Assembly: GCA_963754235.1 (NCBI GenBank)
Contig: CAVWFK010000015.1
Span: forward strand, 27,317 to 91,316
Length of the DNA stretch: 64,000 bases
Reading direction: 5' to 3'
Origin: DATAYA01 sp963754235
GTDB lineage: Bacteria > Pseudomonadota > Alphaproteobacteria > Acetobacterales > Acetobacteraceae
Shown here: positions 8,261-20,153 of the stretch, one piece after another
Position numbering within the stretch: the first letter of the stretch is position 1
How the letters are laid out: each line of letters begins with the position of its first letter
Translations under genes and position numbers: made by a program
Notes under the pieces: model-generated
The model's database searches: none
What the model was told of the DNA's origin: nothing
The model's input: only the letters and a program-made list of their open reading frames with translations

Positions 8261-8325
8261 CTTCCGCGGTTCCGTCGCCGGCCGTTCCAGCGTCGCCCCT
8301 ACCGCCTGCAACGAGGGTACGCCCG

Positions 8326-9081
8326 ATGACCAGCCCACATCGCGAAGACCTGATCCGCGCGCTGCCGTACGCGCGACGGTACGCCCGGGCGCTCACCGGC
8401 AGCCAGCCCCGCGGCGACACGCTGGTCGCCGATAGCCTGCGCGCCATAATGGCAGATTCCCTGCCCAACTCCCTACCGGGCGCCGATCCGCGCCAGGCGC
8501 TGTACCGCCGGATCACGCAGCAATTCGACGCCGGCCCGGGCGTCGCCGCCGCGCCGGCAGAGGGATTGTCGGCAAAGCAGCGGCAATTGCTGCTGCTAAC
8601 GTCGCTCGAGGAGCTGCCGATCGAGATTGCGGCACCAATCGTCGCCCTCGACCTCGACGCCGCCAGCGAGCAGCTCGCCGACGCCCGCGAACGGCTGCGC
8701 AGCTCGGCCGCAACCGATGTTCTCATCATCGAAGACGAGCCAATCATCGCGATGGACATCGAGGAGCTGGTGCAGAACTGCGGCCACCGCGTCGTCGGCG
8801 TCGCCTCCAGCGAAGCCGAGGCGGTGGCGATGGCCGAGCGCACCCGCCCCGGGCTGATCCTGGCCGACATCAACCTTGGGGTCGGCGGCGACGGCACCAG
8901 CGCCGTCGCGCGGATCACGCGCAATCGCCACGCGCCGGTGATCTTCGTCACCGCCTATCCCGAGCGGCTGCTGACCGGGGAGGCGGTGGAGCCGGCCTTC
9001 GTGATCACCAAGCCATTCGAGCCGCTGACGCTTGCGATCGCCACTTATCAGGCGGTCACAGGCGGCGTGCGGCTCGAATAA
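8326..9081 (+). CDS. phyR: general stress response regulator PhyR
   Basis: A 251-residue protein. The first 130 residues form a sigma-like domain (LIRALPYARRYARALTGSQ, LPIEIAAPIVALD) and the rest a receiver (VLIIEDEPIIAMDIEEL, phospho-Asp in LADINLGVGGDG, FVTAYPERLLTG, TKPFEP). PhyR is the partner-switching hub: once phosphorylated, its sigma-like domain binds NepR and frees EcfG. ATG 8326 is chosen as the first Met after the divergent sigma gene. The gene is divergent from the sigma-nepR-kinase block and is followed by the trehalose cluster, whose products are typical EcfG targets. Confidence 0.95.
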   Translation: MTSPHREDLIRALPYARRYARALTGSQPRGDTLVADSLRAIMADSLPNSLPGADPRQALYRRITQQFDAGPGVAAAPAEGLSAKQRQLLLLTSLEELPIEIAAPIVALDLDAASEQLADARERLRSSAATDVLIIEDEPIIAMDIEELVQNCGHRVVGVASSEAEAVAMAERTRPGLILADINLGVGGDGTSAVARITRNRHAPVIFVTAYPERLLTGEAVEPAFVITKPFEPLTLAIATYQAVTGGVRLE

Positions 9082-9146
9082 TTCGCCAGAAGATTCCGCC
9101 AAAATTCGCCATTCAGAAAATTCGCCAGAGTCAGAAAATTCGCTAG
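9076..9146. repeat. short AT-richer direct repeats between phyR and glgE
   Basis: Four near-copies of AAATTCGCCA (two spelled AATTCGCCAGA, one ending CGCTAGA) occur within 71 bases straddling the phyR stop codon. They are separated by 10 to 16 bases with related CAGAAGATTCC and CAGAAAATTCG pieces. The stretch is clearly richer in A and T than its surroundings. It may be a regulatory binding cluster upstream of glgE or a decayed tandem repeat; no function can be assigned. Confidence 0.5.
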
Positions 9147-9190
9147 ACGGGGCAACCGCTGCCGGCTCCGGGGCGCTTTCCCACGGGCAT

Positions 9191-12100
9191 ATGCCGGACG
9201 ATGCGACGAGTGGGGGACGGGGGGCGGTGGAGGTACGCAAGATCGGAACCGCCCCGCTGATCTATGCGCTCGATTTCGGCCTCGCCGGAGGCATCGACGC
9301 CCTCGGCCCCTGGCTCGACCATGCGGCACGCCTCGGCTTCGATCACGTGCTCCTGCCCTCCCCCTTCGTACGAGCGGGCGGCGGCGAGGCGGCGCTGGTG
9401 CGCGACGATTCCGTGCTCGATCCGGCGATCGGCGACGGCGATGCCGCCGGCCAACTCGCGGCGCTCGCGACCGAGGCGCGCCAGCGCGGGCTCGGCATCC
9501 TGCTCGACGTGGTGCTCGACCGTATCGCCGCCGACGGGCCGCTCGCGGTTGCGTCCGAGGCGATGTTCGCGCCGCCCGATCGCGACGCGCTGCCCGATCC
9601 GCGCCGGCCGGTGGAGATGGGCGACGCGGCACTGGCGCGGCTCGACGGCGCCGAGCATGCCGGCCGCGTGGGTGTCTGGTGGGGAACGCGGATCGCCGGC
9701 TGGCGCGGCCTGGGCCTCGCCGGCGCGCGGCTGCTTGGGCTTTCGCGCATTCCGGGGGCCGCACTCGCGCCGCTGCTGGGAGCGCTGCGCCGCGCTTGCC
9801 CGGGGGCGACGCTGATCGGCTGGACGCCCGGGATCGACTGGGGAGCGGCGGAGGGGTTGGCGGGCGGCACGCTCGACGGGGTGGTGCCTTCCCTGCCGTG
9901 GTGGAACTGGCGCGACGAGTGGCTGTGGCGGGAACTGGCATTGCTGCGCCCGGCTGGGCGGCTGATCGGCTGCCCGGAGCCACCCGGCGGCCCGCGGCTT
10001 GGCGCCGACGTGCCGGATGCCGGCTTGCGCGAGCGGATGCTGTGCCGTGCACTCGGCTTCGCCGCGTCGCTGGCGCCGGGGCTGCTGCTGCCGATGGGGT
10101 TCGAGTTCGGCCTGACCGGCACCGAATCTCTTGGCCCCGCCGACCCGGCGGCGCTGCGGTCGGCCGCGCCCCTCGATCTGACCGCCGCGGTTTCGCGCGC
10201 GAATGCTGCGACGCGCGAGGCGGCACCGCTGCGCACCGATACCGCTGCACGCCTGCTCTCCGGCCCCGGCGCGCCGGTGCTCGGCGTGCTGCGTGCCGAT
10301 GCCCCCGATCCGCGCCGCCCCGGGCGCGCCACCCTGCTGCTGGCCAATGCCGATTTGCAGCATCGCAACCGCGTGCCCCTGCCGCAGATTCTGGCGGCGG
10401 CCGGCGGGTGGTTCGGCGCCTTCGCGCCGCTGTTGCCGCCCGAGGGTGCGGCGCTCTCGCCGGTTGGCGATCTCGTGCTGGCACCGGGCGAGACCCGGCT
10501 CTACGCCGCCGCTGCCGCGGAGGAGCCCACCAGCAGGCTGGCACGGCTCGACCGCGCGCGTGCCGAGGCAGCGGCGGCGGCGCCGCGCATCGCGATCGAG
10601 AATGTTTCCCCGCGCGTCGAAGGAGGCGCGTTCGCCGCGAAGCGCGTGCTCGGCGAGGCGGTGGTGGTGGAAGCCGACGTGATCGCCGAGGGCCACGATT
10701 TCCTCGGCGTGGCCCTGCTCTGGCGCGAGCCGGGCGAGCGGCAGTGGCAACAGACGCCCATGCGCCCGCTCGGCAACGATCGCTGGCGGGCACGTTTCCC
10801 GCTGCTTCGCCTCGGTCGGCACGAATTCACCATCGAGGCGTGGCAGGACGCCTTCGCGAGTTTTCGCGACCAGCTCGGCAAGAAACATGCAGCCGGTGTG
10901 CCGACCGAACTCGAAGTGCTGGAAGGACGCGCGCTGGTGGCGGCGGCGGCGGCGCGCCATAGGGAAGTGCGCGCACTGCTGGCGCGACTGGATGGCGCCG
11001 ACGTCGATAGGCAGCGGGAGAGCCTGCTCGCCGACGATACCGCCGCCGTGATGGCCGAGGCCGACGACCGCCCCTTCGCCACCCGCCATGAACCACCGCT
11101 CGCGGTGGACGCGGATCGCGCGACCGCCCGGTTCGCGAGCTGGTACGAAGTGTTCCCCCGCTCGCTCAGCGACGACACCTCGCGGCACGGCACCTTCGAC
11201 GACGTGATCCGCCACTTGCCGCGCATCCGCGACATGGGCTTCGACGTGCTCTATTTCCCGCCGATCAGCCCGATCGGGCGTGTCAATCGCAAGGGCCGCA
11301 ACAACGCGCTGCACGCCGGCCCCGCTGATCCCGGCAGCCCGTACGCGATCGGCGCCGCCGAGGGTGGGCACGACGCGATCCACCCCGAACTCGGCAGCCT
11401 CGATGATTTCCGGCGGCTGCTCGGCGCCGCGGCACGCGCCGGGATCGAGATCGCGATCGACTTCGCGGTGCAGTGCGCGCCCGATCACCCCTGGCTCGCC
11501 GCGCACAAGGGCTGGTTCGACTGGCGCCCCGACGGCTCACTGCGATACGCGGAGAACCCGCCGAAAAAATACGAGGACATCGTCAACGTCGATTTCTCGG
11601 CACCGGATGCGGTGCCCGATCTGTGGCTGGCGCTGGCCGGCATCGTGCTGTTCTGGGCCGAGCAGGGCGTGCGCATCTTCCGCGTAGACAACCCGCACAC
11701 CAAGCCGCTGCCGTTCTGGCAGTGGATGATTGCCGAGGTGCGCGCGCGCTACCCCGATGCGATCTTCCTCGCCGAGGCGTTCACGCGGCCGAAGCTGATG
11801 TACCGGCTGGCAAAGCTCGGCTTCCAGCAATCCTACACCTACTTCACCTGGCGCAACACCAAGCGCGAGCTGACCGAGTACTTCACCGAGCTTTCGACCG
11901 AGGCGCCGCGCGAGTTCTTCCGCCCCAATCTGTTCGTCAACACGCCCGATATCAATCCGCTGTTCGTGCAAACCTCCGGCCGTCCCGGCTTCCTGATCCG
12001 CGCGGCGCTCGCGGCGACGCTTTCCGGTTTGTGGGGCCTCTACAACGGCTTCGAGCTGTGCGAGGCGCGTGCGTTGCCCCGCCGTGAAGAATACGCCGAC

Positions 12101-12499
12101 AGCGAAAAATACCAGCTTCGCGCGTGGGACTGGGAGCGCCCCGGCAACATTCGCGCCGAAATTGCGCAACTCAATCGTATCCGGCGGATGAATCCAGCGT
12201 TACGGACGCACCTCGGCGTCAGCTTCCTCAATGCCGCCAACGAGGCGATTCTGTGCTACGAAAAGGCAACCGACGATCGGTCCAACGTCGTGCTGGTGGC
12301 GGTGAACCTCGACCCGCACGCGGCGCAGGAGGCGGATGTCGAGCTGCCGCTGTGGAAATGGCGCCTGCCGGACACTGCGTCGTTGGAGGCCGAAGATCTT
12401 CTCACCGATGCCCGCTTGGTCTGGACTGGCAAGATGCAGCGCCTCAGACTGACACCCGACAGGCCGTACGCGATCTGGCGCGTGCGGCCGCCGAGTTGA
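9191..12499 (+). CDS. glgE: GlgE maltosyltransferase with an extra N-terminal amylase-like domain
   Basis: A 1102-residue protein whose C-terminal 650 residues are alpha-1,4-glucan:maltose-1-phosphate maltosyltransferase: WYEVFPRS, FPPISPIGRVNRKGRNN, nucleophile Asp in FRVDNPHTK (about 833), acid Glu in FLAEAF (about 862) and Asp in NTPDIN (about 920). The enzyme extends glycogen-like glucan with maltose from maltose 1-phosphate. The first 460 residues are an additional TIM-barrel-like region (LGFDHVLLPSPFV, GLGILLDVVLDRIAADG, LLLPMGFEFGLTG) that resembles GH13 but lacks recognisable catalytic triad motifs. Canonical GlgE is about 660-700 residues. ATG 9191 is used because upstream in-frame sequence is repeat-derived. 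Maltose 1-phosphate comes from the next gene. Confidence 0.92.
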   Translation: MPDDATSGGRGAVEVRKIGTAPLIYALDFGLAGGIDALGPWLDHAARLGFDHVLLPSPFVRAGGGEAALVRDDSVLDPAIGDGDAAGQLAALATEARQRGLGILLDVVLDRIAADGPLAVASEAMFAPPDRDALPDPRRPVEMGDAALARLDGAEHAGRVGVWWGTRIAGWRGLGLAGARLLGLSRIPGAALAPLLGALRRACPGATLIGWTPGIDWGAAEGLAGGTLDGVVPSLPWWNWRDEWLWRELALLRPAGRLIGCPEPPGGPRLGADVPDAGLRERMLCRALGFAASLAPGLLLPMGFEFGLTGTESLGPADPAALRSAAPLDLTAAVSRANAATREAAPLRTDTAARLLSGPGAPVLGVLRADAPDPRRPGRATLLLANADLQHRNRVPLPQILAAAGGWFGAFAPLLPPEGAALSPVGDLVLAPGETRLYAAAAAEEPTSRLARLDRARAEAAAAAPRIAIENVSPRVEGGAFAAKRVLGEAVVVEADVIAEGHDFLGVALLWREPGERQWQQTPMRPLGNDRWRARFPLLRLGRHEFTIEAWQDAFASFRDQLGKKHAAGVPTELEVLEGRALVAAAAARHREVRALLARLDGADVDRQRESLLADDTAAVMAEADDRPFATRHEPPLAVDADRATARFASWYEVFPRSLSDDTSRHGTFDDVIRHLPRIRDMGFDVLYFPPISPIGRVNRKGRNNALHAGPADPGSPYAIGAAEGGHDAIHPELGSLDDFRRLLGAAARAGIEIAIDFAVQCAPDHPWLAAHKGWFDWRPDGSLRYAENPPKKYEDIVNVDFSAPDAVPDLWLALAGIVLFWAEQGVRIFRVDNPHTKPLPFWQWMIAEVRARYPDAIFLAEAFTRPKLMYRLAKLGFQQSYTYFTWRNTKRELTEYFTELSTEAPREFFRPNLFVNTPDINPLFVQTSGRPGFLIRAALAATLSGLWGLYNGFELCEARALPRREEYADSEKYQLRAWDWERPGNIRAEIAQLNRIRRMNPALRTHLGVSFLNAANEAILCYEKATDDRSNVVLVAVNLDPHAAQEADVELPLWKWRLPDTASLEAEDLLTDARLVWTGKMQRLRLTPDRPYAIWRVRPPS

Positions 12500-12548
12500 G
12501 CGAGATATGATAGTATCCGGTTCAGACGTTCGTACATCATGCCTCGGC

Positions 12549-12634
12549 GTCATTGCGAGCGAAGCGAAGCAATCCAGCAGCGTCGCCCGCGGCACCGCCA
12601 CGGATTGCTTCGTCGCTTCGCTCCTCGCAATGAC
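12549..12634. repeat. palindromic intergenic repeat, copy 1
   Basis: An 86-base imperfect palindrome beginning GTCATTGCGAGCGAAGCG and ending with its inverted counterpart CGCTCCTCGCAATGAC. Related copies lie at 18242-18337 and 48365-48450, always between genes. It can fold into a long hairpin and may affect transcript ends or stability. It separates glgE from treS. Confidence 0.85.
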
Positions 12635-12713
12635 GAAGGCCCCTCGCCCTGCGGGAGGAGGTTGGGCCAGGGTGTCGCCACACAGAACTGGGTCGTCGTG
12701 AAGTGACGCTGGT

Positions 12714-16023
<3,310 letters not shown>

Positions 16024-16031
<8 letters not shown>

Positions 16032-18207
16032 GGATCTTCCCGATCCCGGCGCGATCGATGCGATCGTCGGCGCCCGCCACGGCGATCCGTTCGCGCTGCT
16101 TGGCCCCCATGCCGCGCCGGGCGGGGTCGCCATCCGGGCATTCCTGCCGCGCGCCGACACGGTCGAGGTGGTCAACCGCGAGACCGGCCTCTCGCTCGGC
16201 AGCCTCGCGCGCATCCATCCGGCCGGATTCTGGACCGGCGTGGTGAAGCAGCGCGCGCCCTATCGCCTGCGCATCGGCGCGGGCGGCGAGATGATCGAGA
16301 CCGAGGACCCGTACGCGTTCCCGCCGGTGCTCGGCGAGCTCGACGTGTATCTGCTTGGCGAAGGCCGCCACCACGATTTCGCGCGCGCCATGGGCGCGCA
16401 CGTCGCCGAGACGGAGGGCGTGCGCGGCGTGCGTTTCGCGGTCTGGGCGCCGAACGCGCAGCGCGTCTCGGTGATCGGCGACTTCAATGCCTGGGACGGA
16501 CGCTGCCATCCGATGCGGCTGCGTCACGGCGCCGGCGTGTGGGATTTGTTCATCCCCCGGCTCGGCGCCGGCACGCTCTACAAATACGAAATCCTCGGGG
16601 CGCACGGGGAACTTTTGGTGAAAGCCGATCCGGTGGCGTGGGCGACGGAGCCGCCGCCGGCCACCGCCTCGGTCGTCGCCTCGCCGGTGCCGCACCGCTG
16701 GCAGGACGCCTCGTGGATGGCGCGGCGCGCGGCGGCGATCGCGCCCGACGCGCCGATCGCGATCTACGAGGTCCACGCTTTCTCCTGGCAGCCCGCCGCC
16801 GTCGCCGGCGTGCAAGGTTGGCGGCGCCTGGCCGAGCGGCTGGTGCCGTATGCCGCGCGGCTCGGCTTCACGCATGTCGAGCTACTGCCGGTGATGGAGC
16901 ATCCGTTCGGCGGTAGTTGGGGCTACCAGCCGCTCGGCCAGTTCGCACCTTCGGCACGGCTCGGGCCGCCCGGTGATTTTGCCGGCTTCGTCGATGCCTG
17001 CCATCAGGCCGCGATCGGCGTGATCCTCGACTGGGTGCCGGCGCACTTCCCGACCGATGCGTACGGCCTCGCGCGCTTCGACGGCACCGCCCTCTACGAG
17101 CACGCCGACCCGCGCGAGGGGTTCCATCGCGACTGGAACACGATGATCTACAATCTCGGCCGCAACGAGGTGCGCAATTTCCTGATCGGCTCGGCGCTGC
17201 ACTGGCTCGAGCACTATCACGCGGACGGGCTGCGCGTGGACGCCGTCGCCTCGATGCTGTACCGCGACTACTCTCGCAATCCCGGCGAATGGGTGCCGAA
17301 CCGCTACGGCGGGCGGGAGAATCTGGAAGCGATCTCATTCCTTCAGGAGCTCTCGCGCGTGATCGCCGAGCGCGTGCCCGGTGCGGTGCTGATCGCCGAG
17401 GAGAGCACCGCGTGGCCCGGCGTCACGCGCCCGGCCGACGAAGGCGGGCTTGGCTTCACCTATAAATGGAACATGGGGTGGATGCACGACACGCTCCACT
17501 ACATGCAGGAAGACCCGGTCAATCGCCGCTGGCACCACGGCGAGATGACCTTCGGTCTCATCTATGCCTTCGCCGAGCGCTTCGTGCTGCCGCTCTCGCA
17601 TGACGAGGTGGTTCACCTGAAGCGCTCGCTGTGGGGCCGGATGCCCGGCGACGAATGGCAGAAATTCGCCAATCTGCGCGCCTATTTTGGTTTCATGTGG
17701 ACGCATCCCGGCAAGAAGCTGATGTTCATGGGCGGCGAGTTCGGCCAGCGCGGCGAGTGGAACCACGATACCGGCCTCGAATGGGACGAGCTCGACGATC
17801 CACGCCACGCCGGCGTGCAGGCAGTGGTGCGCGACCTCAATCGGATTTTTCGCGAAGAGCCGGCGCTGCACACGCGCGACATCAGTCCCGACGGCTTTCG
17901 CTGGGTCGTGCTCGACGACGCCGATCAGAGCGTATTCGCCTATCTGCGCTTCGGGCCGTGGGGCACGCGCCCCGTATTGGCGGTCTGCAATTTCACGCCG
18001 GTGCCGCGCGAGGGCTACCGGATCGGTGTCACGCACCCCGTCGCCTGGCGCGAGCTGATCAACACCGACGCGGCGCGCTACGGCGGCTCGAACATGGGCA
18101 ATGGCGGGCTGGTGCGCGCTGACGCGACTCCCTCGCACGGGCTGCCAGCCTCGCTGCTGCTGACCTTGCCGCCGCTGGCGACATTGGTTCTGCGCGCGGA
18201 GGAATAG
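16024..18207 (+). CDS. glgB: 1,4-alpha-glucan branching enzyme
   Basis: A 727-residue GH13 branching enzyme with an N-terminal carbohydrate module (GDPFALLGPH), an E-set domain (VWAPNAQRVSVIGDFNAWDG), and a catalytic barrel with nucleophile Asp in LRVDAVASMLYRDYSR, acid Glu in LIAEESTAW and Asp in LSHDEVVH. It adds alpha-1,6 branches to the glucan built by GlgE. Either GTG 16018 or ATG 16024 overlaps the upstream fusion gene; ATG 16024 is used. After its stop the cluster is interrupted by 125 bases containing a palindromic repeat. Confidence 0.97.
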
Positions 18208-18241
18208 TGCCCGAACTCGTGGAGAGCGAAACATGACCTTT

Positions 18242-18337
18242 GTCATCGCGAGCCGCCGCTTGGCGGCGTGGCGATCCAGGCGGGAGACACCGTGCGGCGG
18301 GCCTGGATCGCGTCGTCGCTTCGCTCCTCGCGATGAC
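18242..18337. repeat. palindromic intergenic repeat, copy 2 (diverged)
   Basis: A 96-base element with the same ends as copies 1 and 3 (GTCATCGCGAG and CGCTCCTCGCGATGAC) but a different, GC-richer centre containing the inverted CCGCCGCTTGGCGGC. Its right end supplies the ATG at 18333, which is in frame with treZ. Confidence 0.8.
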
Positions 18338-20153
18338 GAGTGCACGTTGCGTGACAACTCACGCTCCACCGATTGTGGGTACTAGTCTGGCCCGCTTCGC
18401 CCACCAACTCCCGTTCGGCGCCGAGCTGCGGCCGGACGGCACCACGCGCTTCCGGCTCTGGGCGCCGTCGATGCCATCGGTCGCGCTGGAGGTCGCCGGC
18501 GACGCGCAGCCGATGCAGGCCGCAGCGGGCGGCTGGTTCGAGGCCGCGCGCCGCGCGCCGGACGGGACGCCGTACATCTTCGTGCTGCCGGACGGGATGC
18601 GCGTCCCCGACCCGGCCGCCCGCGCGCAATCGGGCGACGTGCACGATCCGAGCCTGGTCGTCGATCCGCGCGCCTATGATTGGCAGAACGACGGCTGGCG
18701 CGGTCGGCCGTGGCACGAGGCGGTGATCTACGAATTGCACGCGGGCCTCGCCGGCGGTTTCGAGGGTGCGCGCGCCATGCTGCCCGATCTGGCGTCACTC
18801 GGCGTCACCGCGATCGAGCTGATGCCGATCAACGATTTCCCCGGTCCGCGCAACTGGGGCTATGACGGCGTGCTGATCTACGCGCCCGACGCCGCCTATG
18901 GCACGCCCGCGCAGCTCAAGCGGTTGATCGACGAGGCGCACGGCCTCGGCCTGATGATGTTTCTCGACGTCGTATACAACCATTTCGGGCCAGACGGCGC
19001 CTATATCCACGTGCTCGCCAAGCCGTTCTTCCGCGACGACATCAAGACGCCGTGGGGGGCCGCGATCGACTTCCGCCGGCCCGAAGTGCGTGACTTCTTC
19101 ATCCAGAACGCGCGCACCTGGCTCGAAGAATACCGCTTCGACGGATTGCGCTTCGACGCCTGCCACGCGATCGAGCCGCAGGATTTTCTCGACGACATGG
19201 CACGCGCGATCCGCGATGCCATTCCGCCCGACCGGCAAGTCCATCTGGTGCTTGAACACGGCGGCAACGCAGCGCATTTTCTACGCGCGACGCGGAACGA
19301 AAAGAAATACGACGCGCAATGGAGCGATGACTGGCACCATTGCATTCACGTCCTCCTCACCGGCGAGCACGAGGGGTATTACGGCGACTTCCCGGACGCG
19401 ACCCGGCTGCTGGCCCGTTGCCTCACCGAGGGCTTCGCGTATCAGGGCGAGCGCAGCGCCTATAGCGGCAAGCCACGGGGCGAACCCAGCGCGCATCTGC
19501 CGAGCACGGCGTTCGTGATCGCGTTGCAGAATCACGACCAGACCGGCAATCGCGCCTTCGGCGATCGTCTCGCCGCGCTTGCCGATCCCGCCGCCCTGCG
19601 CGCCGCCACCGCGCTTTTGCTGCTCAGCCCGTTCGTGCCGCTGCTGCTGATGGGCGAGGAATGGGGCACGAAGCGCCCGTTCCTGTACTTCACCAGCCAC
19701 AATCAGGAACTCGCTGGGCTGGTCCGCGAGGGCCGCCGCAATGAGTTCAAGCATTTTTCCCAGTTCCAGAACGAGGCCACGCGCGCGCGCATCCCTGACC
19801 CGAACGCGCCCGAGACCTTCGATGTCTCCCGCCCGGACCACGCCGATCCGGCCACGCACGATCTAGTCCGCCACCTGCTGCGGCTGCGTGCCGAGCAGAT
19901 CGCACCGCGCATCCCCGGCTGCCGCAGCGAAGGTGCCGACGTACTCGGCGAAGGGGCCGTGCTGGCACGCTGGCGCATGGGCGACGGCACAACACTGGCA
20001 ATCGCGGTCAATTTTGGCACCGACGAGCCCGCAGTTGCCGCGGTGCTCCCCGCCACCCTGTTGTTCGAGAGCGTGCCCGGCGCCGACGCCGCCCTCGCTG
20101 CCGGCCGCCTGCCGCCGCGCAGCGCCGTCGCTCGCCTTGGACCGGCGCGGTGA
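18333..20153 (+). CDS. treZ: malto-oligosyltrehalose trehalohydrolase
   Basis: A GH13 enzyme of about 606 residues that releases trehalose from maltooligosyltrehalose made by TreY. It has the N-terminal E-set (FRLWAPSMPSVALEV), then YELHAGLAGGFEGA, ELMPINDFPGPRNWGYDG, DVVYNHFGPDGAY, nucleophile Asp in LRFDACHAI, acid Glu in LVLEHGGNAAHF and Asp in LQNHDQTGNRAFGDR. The start is uncertain: ATG 18333 lies in the tail of a palindromic repeat and has no ribosome site, and similarity only begins near FGAELRPDG. A GTG at 18376 is an alternative. The end overlaps malQ by GTGA. Confidence 0.93.
   Translation: MTSARCVTTHAPPIVGTSLARFAHQLPFGAELRPDGTTRFRLWAPSMPSVALEVAGDAQPMQAAAGGWFEAARRAPDGTPYIFVLPDGMRVPDPAARAQSGDVHDPSLVVDPRAYDWQNDGWRGRPWHEAVIYELHAGLAGGFEGARAMLPDLASLGVTAIELMPINDFPGPRNWGYDGVLIYAPDAAYGTPAQLKRLIDEAHGLGLMMFLDVVYNHFGPDGAYIHVLAKPFFRDDIKTPWGAAIDFRRPEVRDFFIQNARTWLEEYRFDGLRFDACHAIEPQDFLDDMARAIRDAIPPDRQVHLVLEHGGNAAHFLRATRNEKKYDAQWSDDWHHCIHVLLTGEHEGYYGDFPDATRLLARCLTEGFAYQGERSAYSGKPRGEPSAHLPSTAFVIALQNHDQTGNRAFGDRLAALADPAALRAATALLLLSPFVPLLLMGEEWGTKRPFLYFTSHNQELAGLVREGRRNEFKHFSQFQNEATRARIPDPNAPETFDVSRPDHADPATHDLVRHLLRLRAEQIAPRIPGCRSEGADVLGEGAVLARWRMGDGTTLAIAVNFGTDEPAVAAVLPATLLFESVPGADAALAAGRLPPRSAVARLGPAR

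Noticed and set aside
8261..8325. EcfG promoter in the spacer between the second sigma gene and phyR
   Set aside because: Two GGAAC occur on the minus strand, but neither has CGTT at the proper distance.
7160..8329. A 389-residue plus-strand reading frame across both sigma genes
   Set aside because: It is a shadow of the GC-rich minus-strand sigma genes: the sequence is His/Arg/Gln-rich without domain pattern, while the minus strand has clear sigma motifs.
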